DNA from: Rhodococcus sp. P-2
Lineage (GTDB): Bacteria > Actinomycetota > Actinomycetes > Mycobacteriales > Mycobacteriaceae
Reading direction: 5' to 3'
Assembly: GCF_016598535.1 (NCBI RefSeq)
Contig: NZ_CP066779.1
Span: 1,178,001-1,242,000 of the forward strand
DNA: 64,000 nt
Position 1 is the stretch's first letter. The number at the start of each line of letters is the position of its first letter. The position numbers and the translations under genes were made by a program. Under the pieces are notes generated by a model. That model was not told the DNA's origin. It did not search any database and saw only the letters and a list, made by a program, of their open reading frames with translations. Shown here piece by piece: positions 9,699 to 18,989 of the stretch.

Positions 9699-9765
9699 AG
9701 TCGAGGGTCCTCGCTGAAGAAGATGGATGTCGGAAGCGTGCGGTTGTTGCTCGAGCTTGAACGTG

Positions 9766-11091
9766 TCAGGACTTGACGGCAGCGGCTGCGGCCTTGGCAG
9801 CGTGGGGCATGGCGTCGGCGATGATCGAGAATGCTCGATCGTCGAGTGCTGCGGAGACGAACCACGCTTCGAACGCGCTCGGCGGCGGGTACACGCCGCG
9901 GCGGAGCAGTGCGTGGAAGAACGCGGGGAATCGCCAGGTCTGCGCGGCTTTGGCTTCGTCGTAGTTGATCACGGTGTTCTCGGTGAAGAACACGCTCACC
10001 AAGGTGCCTGCGTACTGCACTCGGTGCTCGACGCCTTCGGCGGTGAGTGCTTGGGTCATGAGGTCGCCGAGGGCGGTCGCGTTCCGACCGAGCTTGGCGT
10101 ACACCTCGGCGTCGGCGGCGCGCAGACTTGCGAGTCCGGCGGCGACAGCTACGGGGTTACCCGAAAGGGTGCCGGCCTGGTAGACGGGACCGTCTGGCGC
10201 GAGGTGGCCCATGATGTCGGCGCGGCCGCCGAATGCTGCGGCGGGCAGTCCGCCGCTCATGACCTTGCCGAAGGTGTAGAGGTCGCCGGCGACGTTGTCG
10301 ATGCCGTACCAACCCGAGGCGCTGACGCGGAATCCCGTCATCACCTCGTCCATGATCAGGAGCGCGCCGTGCTCACGGGTGAGACGACGCAGACCCTCGT
10401 TGAAACCGGGAAGCGGCGCGACGGCGCCCATGTTTCCGGCGGCAGCTTCGGTGATGACGCACGCGATGGCGCCCGGATTGGCGGCGAACGCCGCGGCCAC
10501 TGCATCGAGATCGTTGTAGCGGACGACGATGGTGTCTTCGGCTTGAGCGCCGGTCACACCGGGAGAGGTCGGCAGCCCGAACGTCGCGAGGCCCGATCCG
10601 GCATCGGCGAGAAGGGCGTCGACGTGGCCGTGGTAGCAACCGGAGAACTTGATGATCTTGGTGCGTCCGGTGAATCCGCGGGCGAGGCGGACTGCGCTCA
10701 TCGTGGCTTCGGTTCCGGAGTTGACCAGGCGAACCTTTTCCACGGGCGCGACGCGGGCGACGATTTCCTCGGCGAGGGCAACTTCGCCTTCGGTCGGCGC
10801 ACCGAAGGAGAGACCACCGAGGGCTGCTTCGCGAACGGCTTCGACGACTGCCGGGTGAGCGTGCCCGAGAATCATCGGACCCCAGGACGACACCAGGTCG
10901 ACGTAATCGTTTCCGTCGACGTCGGTGAGGGTGTAACCGGACGCCTCGCGGATGAACCGCGGTGTTCCGCCGACCGAACCGAACGCGCGGACGGGCGAGT
11001 TGACGCCACCCGGAATCACGTTGCCGGCACGTTCGAAGAGCCGAGCGGAGTTCGTTGCATGCACGTCGGGATCACCGGAAGACACAGTCAC
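9766..11091 (-). CDS. hemL: Glutamate-1-semialdehyde 2,1-aminomutase
   Basis: The 441-aa protein is the C5-pathway enzyme making 5-aminolevulinate from glutamate-1-semialdehyde, the product of HemA (also in this window). Seen are the N-terminal [13 protein letters not shown], the PLP-contacting [10 protein letters not shown] (125-134), MDEVMTGFR with the PLP aspartate, and the Schiff-base K276 in [11 protein letters not shown]. Length is normal for the family. The start is a GTG at 11091. It lies 67 bases upstream of the phosphatase gene and may share its transcript. Confidence 0.95.
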   Translation of the reverse strand: MTVSSGDPDVHATNSARLFERAGNVIPGGVNSPVRAFGSVGGTPRFIREASGYTLTDVDGNDYVDLVSSWGPMILGHAHPAVVEAVREAALGGLSFGAPTEGEVALAEEIVARVAPVEKVRLVNSGTEATMSAVRLARGFTGRTKIIKFSGCYHGHVDALLADAGSGLATFGLPTSPGVTGAQAEDTIVVRYNDLDAVAAAFAANPGAIACVITEAAAGNMGAVAPLPGFNEGLRRLTREHGALLIMDEVMTGFRVSASGWYGIDNVAGDLYTFGKVMSGGLPAAAFGGRADIMGHLAPDGPVYQAGTLSGNPVAVAAGLASLRAADAEVYAKLGRNATALGDLMTQALTAEGVEHRVQYAGTLVSVFFTENTVINYDEAKAAQTWRFPAFFHALLRRGVYPPPSAFEAWFVSAALDDRAFSIIADAMPHAAKAAAAAVKS

Positions 11092-11201
11092 GGCTTCCAG
11101 TGTCCCAGTTCTGTCGAATCTGACAACGACAGGGTGTAGGACTTCGGTGCTCGAGGCGAGTTTTCCGGTCGAACCGGGCCCCGCGTGAGACGATTTCCGG
11201 C

Positions 11202-11549
11202 ATGAAGCGACTGTTGACGACGCTGATGGTCTCGGCTGCGATTCTTCTCACATCGTGTGGTTCGGACGCTTCGAACGACGACAAGGCGACAACGTCGTCG
11301 CCGCCGAGCGCCACCGACTCGGCTCGAACCACCGCGGCAACGAGCACCGACCCGGCGTTTCTCGGAGGGTGTTCAGCGGTGTCCGTCTACGTTCAGCAGC
11401 GTGTTCAGAGCGGCGAGACGTCGACGCAGACAGCGGGCGCCGACTTCCTGAAGATCGTCGAGAACGACCCTTCGTACCAGGCTATGTCCGAGAGCGAGAA
11501 GGAACTCTTCCGCCAAGGAATCGAAGCGGGTGCCGCGGGCTCCTGCTGA
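11202..11549 (+). CDS. Small secreted lipoprotein, function unknown
   Basis: The 115-aa protein has a signal peptide and lipobox ([19 protein letters not shown], lipidated C19), a low-complexity Ser/Thr/Ala linker to about residue 50, and a small C-terminal domain. Two further cysteines, one near residue 57 (LGGCSAV) and the last residue, could form a disulfide that closes the domain. I do not recognise the family. Confidence 0.75.
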   Translation: MKRLLTTLMVSAAILLTSCGSDASNDDKATTSSPPSATDSARTTAATSTDPAFLGGCSAVSVYVQQRVQSGETSTQTAGADFLKIVENDPSYQAMSESEKELFRQGIEAGAAGSC

Positions 11550-11574
11550 ATGTGAGGGTTGGGATCGAACCGGG

Positions 11575-11602
11575 TTGCCCGCGGTGCGCTACGCGCTATC
11601 GT
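11575..11602 (+). promoter_or_regulatory. Promoter for a leaderless acyl-CoA oxidase-like mRNA
   Basis: A TTGCCC hexamer (11575-11580), a 16-base spacer and TATCGT (11597-11602) place the transcription start seven to eight bases downstream, on the ATG at 11610. No ribosome binding site lies before that ATG. This fits a leaderless transcript, common in actinobacteria. Confidence 0.5.
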
Positions 11603-11609
11603 CGGTTCC

Positions 11610-13541
11610 ATGGCCACCACAGCGGACCACCTCAGGACAACACTCGACGGACGCTGGCGGGAGGTGCGTGAGCGCGTTCGCGGCGAATTGAACGACGAAC
11701 GTTTTGCTCCGCACTACACACCCAACACCGCCATTGCGCGCTCCAAGGCTCTCGAACAGATGCGCGTCCTCGCCGATCTCGGCTACGCCGCAAACGGTTT
11801 CGCGGTCTCTCACGGCGGAACGGGCGACGCGGGTGGCGCCGTCACCAGCATCGAGATGCTCGCGATGTCCGACCTCTCACTGATGGTCAAGGCCGGTGTC
11901 CAGTGGGGTCTGTTCGGCGGCGCCATCGAAAACCTCGGCACCGAGCGTCACCACCAGGCATACGTCAAGCCGCTGATCGATCTGGACCTGCTCGGTTGCT
12001 TTGCGATGACCGAGACCGGTCACGGCAGCGACGTCCAGGAACTCGAAACCACGGCAACCTACGACGTCGAGACGGGTGAGTTCGTCGTCAACTCCCCCAC
12101 TCCGTCCTCTCGCAAGGACTACATCGGCGGCGCTGCCCAGCACGCGACCGTCGCGGCGGTGTTCGCACAGCTGATCACCGGAGGCGAAAGTCAGGGCGTC
12201 CACTGCTTTGTCGTGCCGATTCGTGACGACGCCGGCAACGACCTCCCCGGTGTCACGACGTCCGACTGCGGGCTCAAGGGTGGACTACCCGGAGTCGACA
12301 ACGGCCGCATCGTCTTCGACCAGGTCCGCATCCCGCGTGAGAATCTGCTCAACCGTTACGCCGACGTCGCCGAGGACGGCACGTACAGTTCGGCGATCGA
12401 GAACCCGAACCGTCGTTTCTTCACGATGGTCGGCACGTTGGTTCGCGGACGTGTGACCGTCGGTGGTTCGGCGGCAGCGGCCGCCCGCGTCGGATTGGCC
12501 ATTGCCGGTCGATATGCCCTGCAGCGCAGACAGTTCAGTGCTCCGAAGAGCGACGACGAGGTCCTGATCATGGACTACCTCGTCCACCAGAAGCGTCTGC
12601 TGCCGTTGATCGCCCGCTCGTATGCTCTGCAGTTCGCACAGAACGAGCTTGTTGCCGCGATGCACGACATCCAGAGCAGCGACGACCCGGATCCGCAGGA
12701 GCAACGCGAACTAGAGGGTCGCGCCGCCGGACTCAAGGCCGCCAACACGTGGCACGCCACTCGGGCCATCCAGGAGGCACGCGAAGCCTGCGGTGGCGCA
12801 GGCTATCTCGCCGAGAACCGCCTCACCGCGCTCAAGGCTGACACAGACGTCTTCACCACGTTCGAGGGTGACAACCACGTTCTGACTCAGTTGGTTGCCA
12901 AGGAACTACTCACCTCCTACGCCGACGAAGTTCGCGGCATGAGCCCGGTCGACTGGATGCGCTTCGCCGCTACGACGGTCTCCGACGTGGTCAAGAAGCG
13001 CACGGCAGCGCAGCAGATCCTGCAGACGATCGTCGACACCCGCCAGGACAACGAAGAGGACGGCAGCCTCTTCAACCGCGGCACCCAGATGAAGATGTTC
13101 GAAGATCGCGAAGAGTACCTACTCTCCACTGCGGCAAGGCGATTGCAGGCAGCACAGAAGCGCGAGGAAAACCCGTTCGACGCGTTCAACTTCGTGCAGG
13201 ACCACGTGCTCAAAGCCGCTCAGGCGCACATCGAGCGCGTCATCCTGGAAGCATTCGTCGCGGGCATCGACTCGTGTGAGGACGAGACCGCGAAGGAACT
13301 CTTCGGCGAGGTGTGCGATCTCTACGCGCTGTCCGTCATCGAGGAGGACAAGGCCTGGTTCATGGAGCACCGGCACCTGTCGGTGGAGCGTTCGAAGGCC
13401 GTGACGCGCGGAATCAACGAGCGGTGCCGCACCCTGCGTCCGCACGTCGAGACGCTGATCGACGGCTTCGGCATCCCGGACATCCTGCTGGGGTCGGCGA
13501 TGTTGGACGGTCCGGGCACGGACGCCGTACGGCTGAAGTAA
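11610..13541 (+). CDS. Acyl-CoA dehydrogenase/oxidase-family flavoprotein
   Basis: The 643-aa protein has N-terminal, middle and C-terminal acyl-CoA dehydrogenase domains plus the long C-terminal extension seen in acyl-CoA oxidases. Seen are FAMTETGHGSDVQ (FAD/acyl contact), the dimer/FAD motif EACGGAGYL, and the catalytic base E419 in TTFEGDNHVL, the position used by peroxisomal-type oxidases. It would carry out the first step of fatty acyl-CoA beta-oxidation. Whether oxygen or ETF is the acceptor cannot be read from sequence. The gene stands alone on the plus strand. Confidence 0.88.
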   Translation: MATTADHLRTTLDGRWREVRERVRGELNDERFAPHYTPNTAIARSKALEQMRVLADLGYAANGFAVSHGGTGDAGGAVTSIEMLAMSDLSLMVKAGVQWGLFGGAIENLGTERHHQAYVKPLIDLDLLGCFAMTETGHGSDVQELETTATYDVETGEFVVNSPTPSSRKDYIGGAAQHATVAAVFAQLITGGESQGVHCFVVPIRDDAGNDLPGVTTSDCGLKGGLPGVDNGRIVFDQVRIPRENLLNRYADVAEDGTYSSAIENPNRRFFTMVGTLVRGRVTVGGSAAAAARVGLAIAGRYALQRRQFSAPKSDDEVLIMDYLVHQKRLLPLIARSYALQFAQNELVAAMHDIQSSDDPDPQEQRELEGRAAGLKAANTWHATRAIQEAREACGGAGYLAENRLTALKADTDVFTTFEGDNHVLTQLVAKELLTSYADEVRGMSPVDWMRFAATTVSDVVKKRTAAQQILQTIVDTRQDNEEDGSLFNRGTQMKMFEDREEYLLSTAARRLQAAQKREENPFDAFNFVQDHVLKAAQAHIERVILEAFVAGIDSCEDETAKELFGEVCDLYALSVIEEDKAWFMEHRHLSVERSKAVTRGINERCRTLRPHVETLIDGFGIPDILLGSAMLDGPGTDAVRLK

Positions 13542-13549
13542 ACAGTTCG

Positions 13550-13577
13550 GGTGGGGTCGGCAATCGCCGGCCCCACC
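13550..13577. terminator. Bidirectional hairpin terminator
   Basis: GGTGGGGTCGGC-AATC-GCCGGCCCCACC forms a 12-bp stem with one mismatch and a four-base loop in the 40-base gap between two convergent genes (stops at 13541 and 13582). Confidence 0.65.
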
Positions 13578-13581
13578 ACGC

Positions 13582-14598
13582 TCAGTGCGCTGCTGCCTTC
13601 TTCGACTGCCGAGAGGCGAGCAGTCCGGTCAGGCCGAGTGCCGCGACCAGCCAGATCCCCAGAACGAGCAGGTGCGGTCCGGCGCCGTTCCCACCGAAGT
13701 AGATGACGGAGCGGATGGGCTCCATGGCCGCTGATCCGAGCCAGAACGAATGGATGTGCTGCCAGAATCCGGGCAGGAACGACACCGGGATGGCACCGCC
13801 CGAACTCGGGAAGTTGATGAAGACGAGCACCGTCAGCACCGCGAAGATCGCGGCCTGCCCGAGCAGTCGATTGAGCAGGATGCTCACCGCACCGACGGTG
13901 AACGTGTAGAGCATCGAGATCCCCAGCAGTTGCAGGATCTGACCGACCGACGCCCCGAAGGCGTGCATGAAGATGCTGGTGATTCCGAAGGCGATGAGCG
14001 GGGTGAGTACCGCCGCACCGGCCAGGATCGAATACTGCTCTCGCAGCCGCATTCTCGGCGCAACCTGACTGAGCACCGTGATGGTCAGGTAGCCACCGAG
14101 GGTGCAGACGATCAAGAAGTAGAAGAGCCCGACGGTCGAGGAGTCGCGCGCCGTGACGGGCGCCGAGTCGATCACCGTGACCTGCTGCCCCGTCTGCTCC
14201 GCGACGGAATGCGCCAAGCTGCTCACCACGGAAACCGTCGAGGCGCCCGCGCCGGTGGCGATATGTGCGGTCACGATGTCACCGATCTCGATGGCGCCGA
14301 TCGCGTCGCGGTTGTCGATCCGAGAGAGTGCGTCGGCGGCGTTGGCGGTGGCAACGATGTCGAACTTGTCACCCGACGACGCCTGGATTCCGTCGATCAG
14401 CGGGGCCGTGACGGACGACGGACCGACCACCACGATCGGGGCCTGATTCGGCGTCGGCGAGTGGAACGCGCTGACGTAACACAGGCAGAACATGATGACG
14501 AAGAACAACGGAAATGCGAGTCCACTGCCCACCATCTTCCAATTGGTCGGCGGATCGACAACCTCTTCGCTGGGAACCCGGACGTCGGTATCTGTCAT
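13582..14598 (-). CDS. ABC-2/YhgE-like membrane protein under TetR control
   Basis: The 338-aa protein has one N-terminal membrane helix (about 26-47), an extracytoplasmic domain of some 140 residues, then five membrane helices. This is the layout of DUF3533/YhgE and ABC-2 permease-like proteins, often tied to drug or lipid export. No ATPase gene is adjacent. I prefer the ATG at 14598 (AGAGAG nine bases upstream) over an in-frame GTG at 14616. The divergent TetR gene and the three palindromes between them make it the regulator's likely target. Confidence 0.7.
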   Translation of the reverse strand: MTDTDVRVPSEEVVDPPTNWKMVGSGLAFPLFFVIMFCLCYVSAFHSPTPNQAPIVVVGPSSVTAPLIDGIQASSGDKFDIVATANAADALSRIDNRDAIGAIEIGDIVTAHIATGAGASTVSVVSSLAHSVAEQTGQQVTVIDSAPVTARDSSTVGLFYFLIVCTLGGYLTITVLSQVAPRMRLREQYSILAGAAVLTPLIAFGITSIFMHAFGASVGQILQLLGISMLYTFTVGAVSILLNRLLGQAAIFAVLTVLVFINFPSSGGAIPVSFLPGFWQHIHSFWLGSAAMEPIRSVIYFGGNGAGPHLLVLGIWLVAALGLTGLLASRQSKKAAAH

Positions 14599-14631
14599 AT
14601 TCCACGCTCTCTTCACTCACCGCATCTAGCT

Positions 14632-14694
14632 GTCAACGCCGTTGACAGACTCAACAGTCAACACCGTTGACACGTTATAGTCAACGCCGTTGAC
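14632..14694. promoter_or_regulatory. Triple TetR operator array
   Basis: Three near-identical 15-bp palindromes occur at 14632-14646 (GTCAACGCCGTTGAC), 14657-14671 (GTCAACACCGTTGAC) and 14680-14694 (GTCAACGCCGTTGAC). Their centres are 25 and 23 bases apart, about two helical turns each. They fill the 131-base divergent gap between the membrane-protein gene and the TetR gene. The pattern indicates cooperative, same-face binding of the TetR dimer and control of both genes. Confidence 0.85.
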
Positions 14695-14729
14695 AACGAA
14701 GTCGGCACGCGAGCACAGAGGTCGATGTC

Positions 14730-15290
14730 GTGACACCCACGAAGCACACGCCAGAGCAGGAACAGCCCTCGACGTCCGAGGCGATTCGCGCCGCAGCATT
14801 CCGACTATTCGGTGAGCACGGGTTCGGTGGCACGTCGGTTCGCGCCATCGCCAAAGTTGCCGGAATCGATCCGGCCCTGGTGATCCGGCATTTCGGGTCG
14901 AAAGAAGCGCTGTTCCTGGAAACCACGCCGGTTGCGGACTACTTCGAAGGCCAGTTCGACGGCCCACTCGACACCCTCGGTAAGCGGATCGCAGCATTCG
15001 TCCTGGGCAAGGCCGACGCCCGGATGCTGTCGGTGTACACAGCGCTCATGCGGGCGTCGGACAGTCCACGGATCCGGGAGCGACTGCGCGAGATGACCGG
15101 TACGTTTGCCACCAATCTCGCCGCTCGCCTCGACGGCGAAGACGCGTACACCCGAGCACTCCTGGTCTCCGCCCAGGTGTCCGGCTTGTTGAGCGTCCTC
15201 AGCGACGAGAGCATCCCCCAGTCGGCAGATCGCGACGAGTTGGCAAAACTCTACGGCCGGGCGATGCAGACGCTGATCGATCAGTACTGA
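14730..15290 (+). CDS. TetR-family transcriptional repressor
   Basis: The 186-aa protein has the TetR N-terminal helix-turn-helix (EAIRAAAFRLFGEHGFGGTS, then VRAIAKVAGIDPALVIRHFG with the recognition helix) and an all-helical ligand domain. The GTG start at 14730 has AGAGG eight bases upstream. Its three operators lie directly upstream, so it represses itself and the divergent membrane protein. The stop overlaps the convergent LLM gene by ten bases. Confidence 0.92.
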   Translation: MTPTKHTPEQEQPSTSEAIRAAAFRLFGEHGFGGTSVRAIAKVAGIDPALVIRHFGSKEALFLETTPVADYFEGQFDGPLDTLGKRIAAFVLGKADARMLSVYTALMRASDSPRIRERLREMTGTFATNLAARLDGEDAYTRALLVSAQVSGLLSVLSDESIPQSADRDELAKLYGRAMQTLIDQY

Positions 15291-16156
15291 GCGATGACCT
15301 CGTCGGCAAACCGTCGAATCGAGTCGAGTCGCGCCTGGCGATCACCGACATCAACTCCGTAGCGATACCACGGCAACACTCTGATTTCCGTGACTCCGAG
15401 AGTCTCGAGTTCGCGATATCCGTCCAGATCGCGAACATCCGTCGGCGAGACGTTGACGCCGAAGGGAGCATCGGCACGACCGTACTCGTCCCGCAATTCC
15501 GTGAGACGATCGATGGCGGAGGCCAATTCGGCTTTCGTCGTGTTCACCGACATCCAACCGTCAGCCAACCTGGCTGCGCGCCGCAATCCCGGTTCGCTGT
15601 GCCCACCGATGTAGATCGGAACAGGAATCTCCGGAGCAGGACTGATCATCAGCGCGTCGAAATCGTAGTGCTTGCCATGGAATTCGACCCATTCGGGTCC
15701 ACGTCCCGCACACACGGCCTTGATGATCTCGATGGCTTCGTCGGTACGCGCACCGCGGGTTCGCATCTCGGTACCGGTGAAGGTGAATTCCTCGGGAATC
15801 CAGGACAAACCGACGCCGAGAGCGACGCGGTTCCGCGACATCACCGCCATGGTCGATACCTGCTTGGCCGTCAACAGCGGATCACGCAGTGGGAGTTTGA
15901 ACACGTTGGTGTAAAACCGAATTCGCGACGTGACGGCCGCCATTGCGGCCATGGCAATGAAAGGATCGGGCATCGGCGTCTCGGGCGACCACATCCGCTT
16001 CCCGTCAGCGGTGTACGGATACGGCGCCGACACCCGCTCTGGATAGAACACGGAATCCGGCATCGCGATTCCGTCGAAACCCCCCTCTTCTGCGACCTGC
16101 GCCAACTCGCACAACTCCAGGGCGTCGATCATCGCGCCCGCCAAGGACCACTTCAT
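15281..16156 (-). CDS. LLM-class F420/FMN-dependent oxidoreductase
   Basis: The 291-aa protein is a luciferase-like (alpha/beta)8 barrel: VAEEGGFDGIAMPDS near the N-terminus, RIRFYTNVFKLPLRDP, then RVALGVGLSWIPEEF and the cofactor-phosphate region IYIGGHSEPGLRRAARLADGW. Actinobacterial relatives mostly use F420. The substrate is unknown. It lies 68 bases downstream of the solute-binding protein gene and ends the sulfonation operon, though the larger gap means it could have its own promoter. Confidence 0.85.
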   Translation of the reverse strand: MKWSLAGAMIDALELCELAQVAEEGGFDGIAMPDSVFYPERVSAPYPYTADGKRMWSPETPMPDPFIAMAAMAAVTSRIRFYTNVFKLPLRDPLLTAKQVSTMAVMSRNRVALGVGLSWIPEEFTFTGTEMRTRGARTDEAIEIIKAVCAGRGPEWVEFHGKHYDFDALMISPAPEIPVPIYIGGHSEPGLRRAARLADGWMSVNTTKAELASAIDRLTELRDEYGRADAPFGVNVSPTDVRDLDGYRELETLGVTEIRVLPWYRYGVDVGDRQARLDSIRRFADEVIAQY

Positions 16157-16224
16157 CGTTCCACCATTTCGCCGCTACACCATTTCGTCAATCGCACGTC
16201 GAAAACCCTTCCATCTGCAGGAAC

Positions 16225-17865
16225 TCACGCCGGCGACATCCAAGCATCGCCGAAGAACATGATGTCGGTGATAGTGCGTACGACGCCGTGAATGTTGCCG
16301 TCCCAAGCAGTCAACACCGATGCGGGACCCCAGATCACGTAAGGCACAGTCACATTGGCGTACTCCTGCACCCTGCTGATCGCCTCACGGACAGCATCGT
16401 CCGTCGATGCAGTCTGCACAGCCGTGATCAGCGCGTCCATCTCCGGGTCCGCGAAGCCGGACGGGTTGTTCTTCGAATCACTGGCCATACTGTTGTACAC
16501 ATTGAGGTACGGCGCTTCTTCTCCGACCGGAGCGCCACCTCTGGTCATGTCGAAATCGTGGTCCCTGTATACCCGTCGAACCAGATCGGTCACATCGGTG
16601 GCGTAGTCGATGGTGACGTCGAAACCGATCGCGTTCAGCGACGCCTGAACCGTCAGTGCCGTCGCTTGTTGGCTCGGCTCCGAGGTGGTGAGATAACGGA
16701 GTTTCCCGTCGTACCCGTCGGACTTCGCTTGATCGAGCAGCGCTTTTGCCTTCGCCGGGTCGAACGGAATGCCTGCTGTGTTGTTGTACCAACGTGATGT
16801 CCGCGGGACCAGTTCGGAACTGGCGGTGCCCAATCCGTTGTTCGCACGGGTATTGACTGCCGCCGGATCCACCCCGGAGGCGATCGCCTGACGAATACGC
16901 ACATCGGCCCCGGGCTTGCCCTCGCGATTGTTGATCGTGCCGATCCCGTTCTGTCCGGTCGGACTGAGGTAACCCGAGTATCCGTCGTCGAGAGCTTGTT
17001 TGATGACGGCCTCGTCTCGCAGAATGTACGTCATGTCGATCTGACCGCTCTTCAGCGATTCGTACTGAGACTGTGCGCCCGAAGTAGGAACGAACCGCAG
17101 TGTGTCCAGTGAAGGTTTACCGCCCTGATAATCCGTACGTGCGGCGAGTACCAGTTCTTCGTGCGGCGCGAACTTGGCCAAGGTGAACGGGCCCGCCCCG
17201 ATCGGCGTGAACGCTCCGTCCCCGGTTCCTGAAACAGACCCTGCCTCTCCGCCTGAACTTCGCGCAACGATCATTCCGGGGCCGAGCGACAACAGCGCCG
17301 GGAATTGACTCCAGGGCCGCTCGAGGATGAATTCGACAGTGGTGGCGTCGGGCGTCTCGATCCGATCCACGATGTTGAGCCAGGTCTGCGATACATCGCC
17401 CTTACCTGCCACGAATCGATCGATACTCCACTTCACCGCTTCCGCGTCGAGCGGACTCCCGTCACTGAAGGTGAGACCATCAGCCAAAGTGACGGTGTAC
17501 GAGGTGAAGTCGCTGTTGTTCGACAGAGTCTTCGCGAGTTGCGGTACGAAGCCCCCGCTTGTGGAATCGCTGCGTACCAGCGTGTCGTAAATTGCGGCCA
17601 TTTCGGTTCCGCCGGTCGAACCGGCGGCTTGCGTTCTGGCGGGGTCCAACGAGGAAGGGAACGAATAGGACCCGAAGGTGAGAACACCTCCGTCGACCCG
17701 TTCCCCAGTATCCCGAGCTCCCACGAAACCCGCTGCGCCACTACTGCTCGGTGAATCCGATCCCGCGGTGCCCCCACTACTGGAGGCACACCCGGTCAAC
17801 CACAATGCACCGGCAAGCCCGAGCGCGACAAAGCGAGGTACGAACCGAATCTTTTTGGTGTACAT
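16225..17865 (-). CDS. Family 5 solute-binding lipoprotein of an ABC transporter
   Basis: The 546-aa protein begins with a lipoprotein signal (MYTKKIRFVPRFVALGLAGA, lipobox LTGC with C26), a Ser/Gly-rich linker, and a family 5 (DppA/OppA/NikA-type) binding domain, with SYSFPSSLDPARTQ and YTVTLADGLTFSDGSPLDA as recognisable N-lobe motifs. It would capture a peptide or other organic solute at the cell surface. No permease or ATPase gene is in the operon. The start is the ATG at 17865, just before the signal peptide. Confidence 0.85.
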   Translation of the reverse strand: MYTKKIRFVPRFVALGLAGALWLTGCASSSGGTAGSDSPSSSGAAGFVGARDTGERVDGGVLTFGSYSFPSSLDPARTQAAGSTGGTEMAAIYDTLVRSDSTSGGFVPQLAKTLSNNSDFTSYTVTLADGLTFSDGSPLDAEAVKWSIDRFVAGKGDVSQTWLNIVDRIETPDATTVEFILERPWSQFPALLSLGPGMIVARSSGGEAGSVSGTGDGAFTPIGAGPFTLAKFAPHEELVLAARTDYQGGKPSLDTLRFVPTSGAQSQYESLKSGQIDMTYILRDEAVIKQALDDGYSGYLSPTGQNGIGTINNREGKPGADVRIRQAIASGVDPAAVNTRANNGLGTASSELVPRTSRWYNNTAGIPFDPAKAKALLDQAKSDGYDGKLRYLTTSEPSQQATALTVQASLNAIGFDVTIDYATDVTDLVRRVYRDHDFDMTRGGAPVGEEAPYLNVYNSMASDSKNNPSGFADPEMDALITAVQTASTDDAVREAISRVQEYANVTVPYVIWGPASVLTAWDGNIHGVVRTITDIMFFGDAWMSPA

Positions 17866-17888
17866 ACGTTCCCAATCTCGTCCGCTGA

Positions 17889-18950
17889 TCAGATCTTGAC
17901 TACCGTCGACGTCGGGATCGGATGCGAGTCCGCCTTGATCCAGCGCAGCGCCCATGTCCCCTCGGTGTGCGAATCGGTGTCGATCCAGTTGCCGTAGCCG
18001 GGATCCTTCGCCGCCACGACGATCGTCATGGTGCCGTCGTCGTTGAGCTTCGCGGTGTGATTGTTGATGTAGATGTTCGTGCGGTTGTAGTCGAGAGACT
18101 CGACCCAGAAGTTCTGCAGCACGAAGTTGAAGTACTCGCAGTTCGGGACCTCGGTCTCGATGACCCACGCCTCGTCCTCGGCGAGCTTCCAGTAACCGTG
18201 GAAGTAGAAGATCGTCGGATCACCGCCGGCGTCCTGGAAGTAGTCCTGTCCCCAGTCGAAGATCTCGTTGGCGCGGGGCTGGAATTTGCGCGACCACTCC
18301 AGGAAGGTCTCCGCCATCCCTTTCACGATCCCGACGGACTTGGTGAGGCGCTCGCCGATCTCTTCCGGAGTCAGCGGGACGAACTCCCCGTCCGGGTTCA
18401 GGCATTCGATGGTCAGATCACCGACGACCTCGTTGCGCCGATCCTTGTGGGTTTGCCGAACGGAGATGAGGTTACTTTCGGGCGCCAAAGGCAGCCAGGC
18501 ACCCTCGGCGGGCTTGTCGACGCTCGCGATGAACTCGAAACGGCCGTTCTCGTCGACCTCGAGGTCGTGGATATGCAGATCGCCGGTCTGCAGCATGGTG
18601 CCGTCGATGTGGTACCGATTTACGCGCGAGCCGAAGGTGATCAGCGGGACGGTGCCTCGGGTGCCGATGATCCGGTAGTTGTACTTACCGGAGATGTTGG
18701 CACGCATGTAGACGTTGTCCGGGTTGTCGGCACCGATCTTCGTCATCATGTTCGGGTTCGGAGCGGACGAGAACTGCGGCCACCGTGGATCGGTGTACTC
18801 GACACAGTTGATCGTGCCGTACCGAAGCAACCGGCTCAGGTAGCGAACGCCCTCGGCTCGAGTCAGCGGATCCTGAGGGACGATCTCGTCTTCCAGGACC
18901 TTTCCGACCTCGAGCAGATCTGCGCAAAACTTTTCCCAAACAGCGTTCAT
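17889..18950 (-). CDS. DUF1214 domain protein
   Basis: The 353-aa soluble protein carries a DUF1214-type C-terminal domain with aromatic-rich strands (NRTNIYINNHTAKLNDDGTM, DPGYGNWIDT) and no catalytic motif I can name. There is no signal peptide. It sits 39 bases after the sulfotransferase gene and 23 bases before the binding-protein gene, so it belongs to the operon. DUF1214 proteins occur with sulfotransferases and lipid or sterol genes in other actinobacteria, but no activity is known to me. Confidence 0.7.
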   Translation of the reverse strand: MNAVWEKFCADLLEVGKVLEDEIVPQDPLTRAEGVRYLSRLLRYGTINCVEYTDPRWPQFSSAPNPNMMTKIGADNPDNVYMRANISGKYNYRIIGTRGTVPLITFGSRVNRYHIDGTMLQTGDLHIHDLEVDENGRFEFIASVDKPAEGAWLPLAPESNLISVRQTHKDRRNEVVGDLTIECLNPDGEFVPLTPEEIGERLTKSVGIVKGMAETFLEWSRKFQPRANEIFDWGQDYFQDAGGDPTIFYFHGYWKLAEDEAWVIETEVPNCEYFNFVLQNFWVESLDYNRTNIYINNHTAKLNDDGTMTIVVAAKDPGYGNWIDTDSHTEGTWALRWIKADSHPIPTSTVVKI

Positions 18951-18989
18951 GTAAATCTCCTTGTTGTAGTGGGGCTAGGTCTGGGTCGA

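Noticed and set aside
9727-11139. A 470-codon open frame on the plus strand
   Set aside because: It mirrors hemL exactly on the opposite strand and has no recognisable family.
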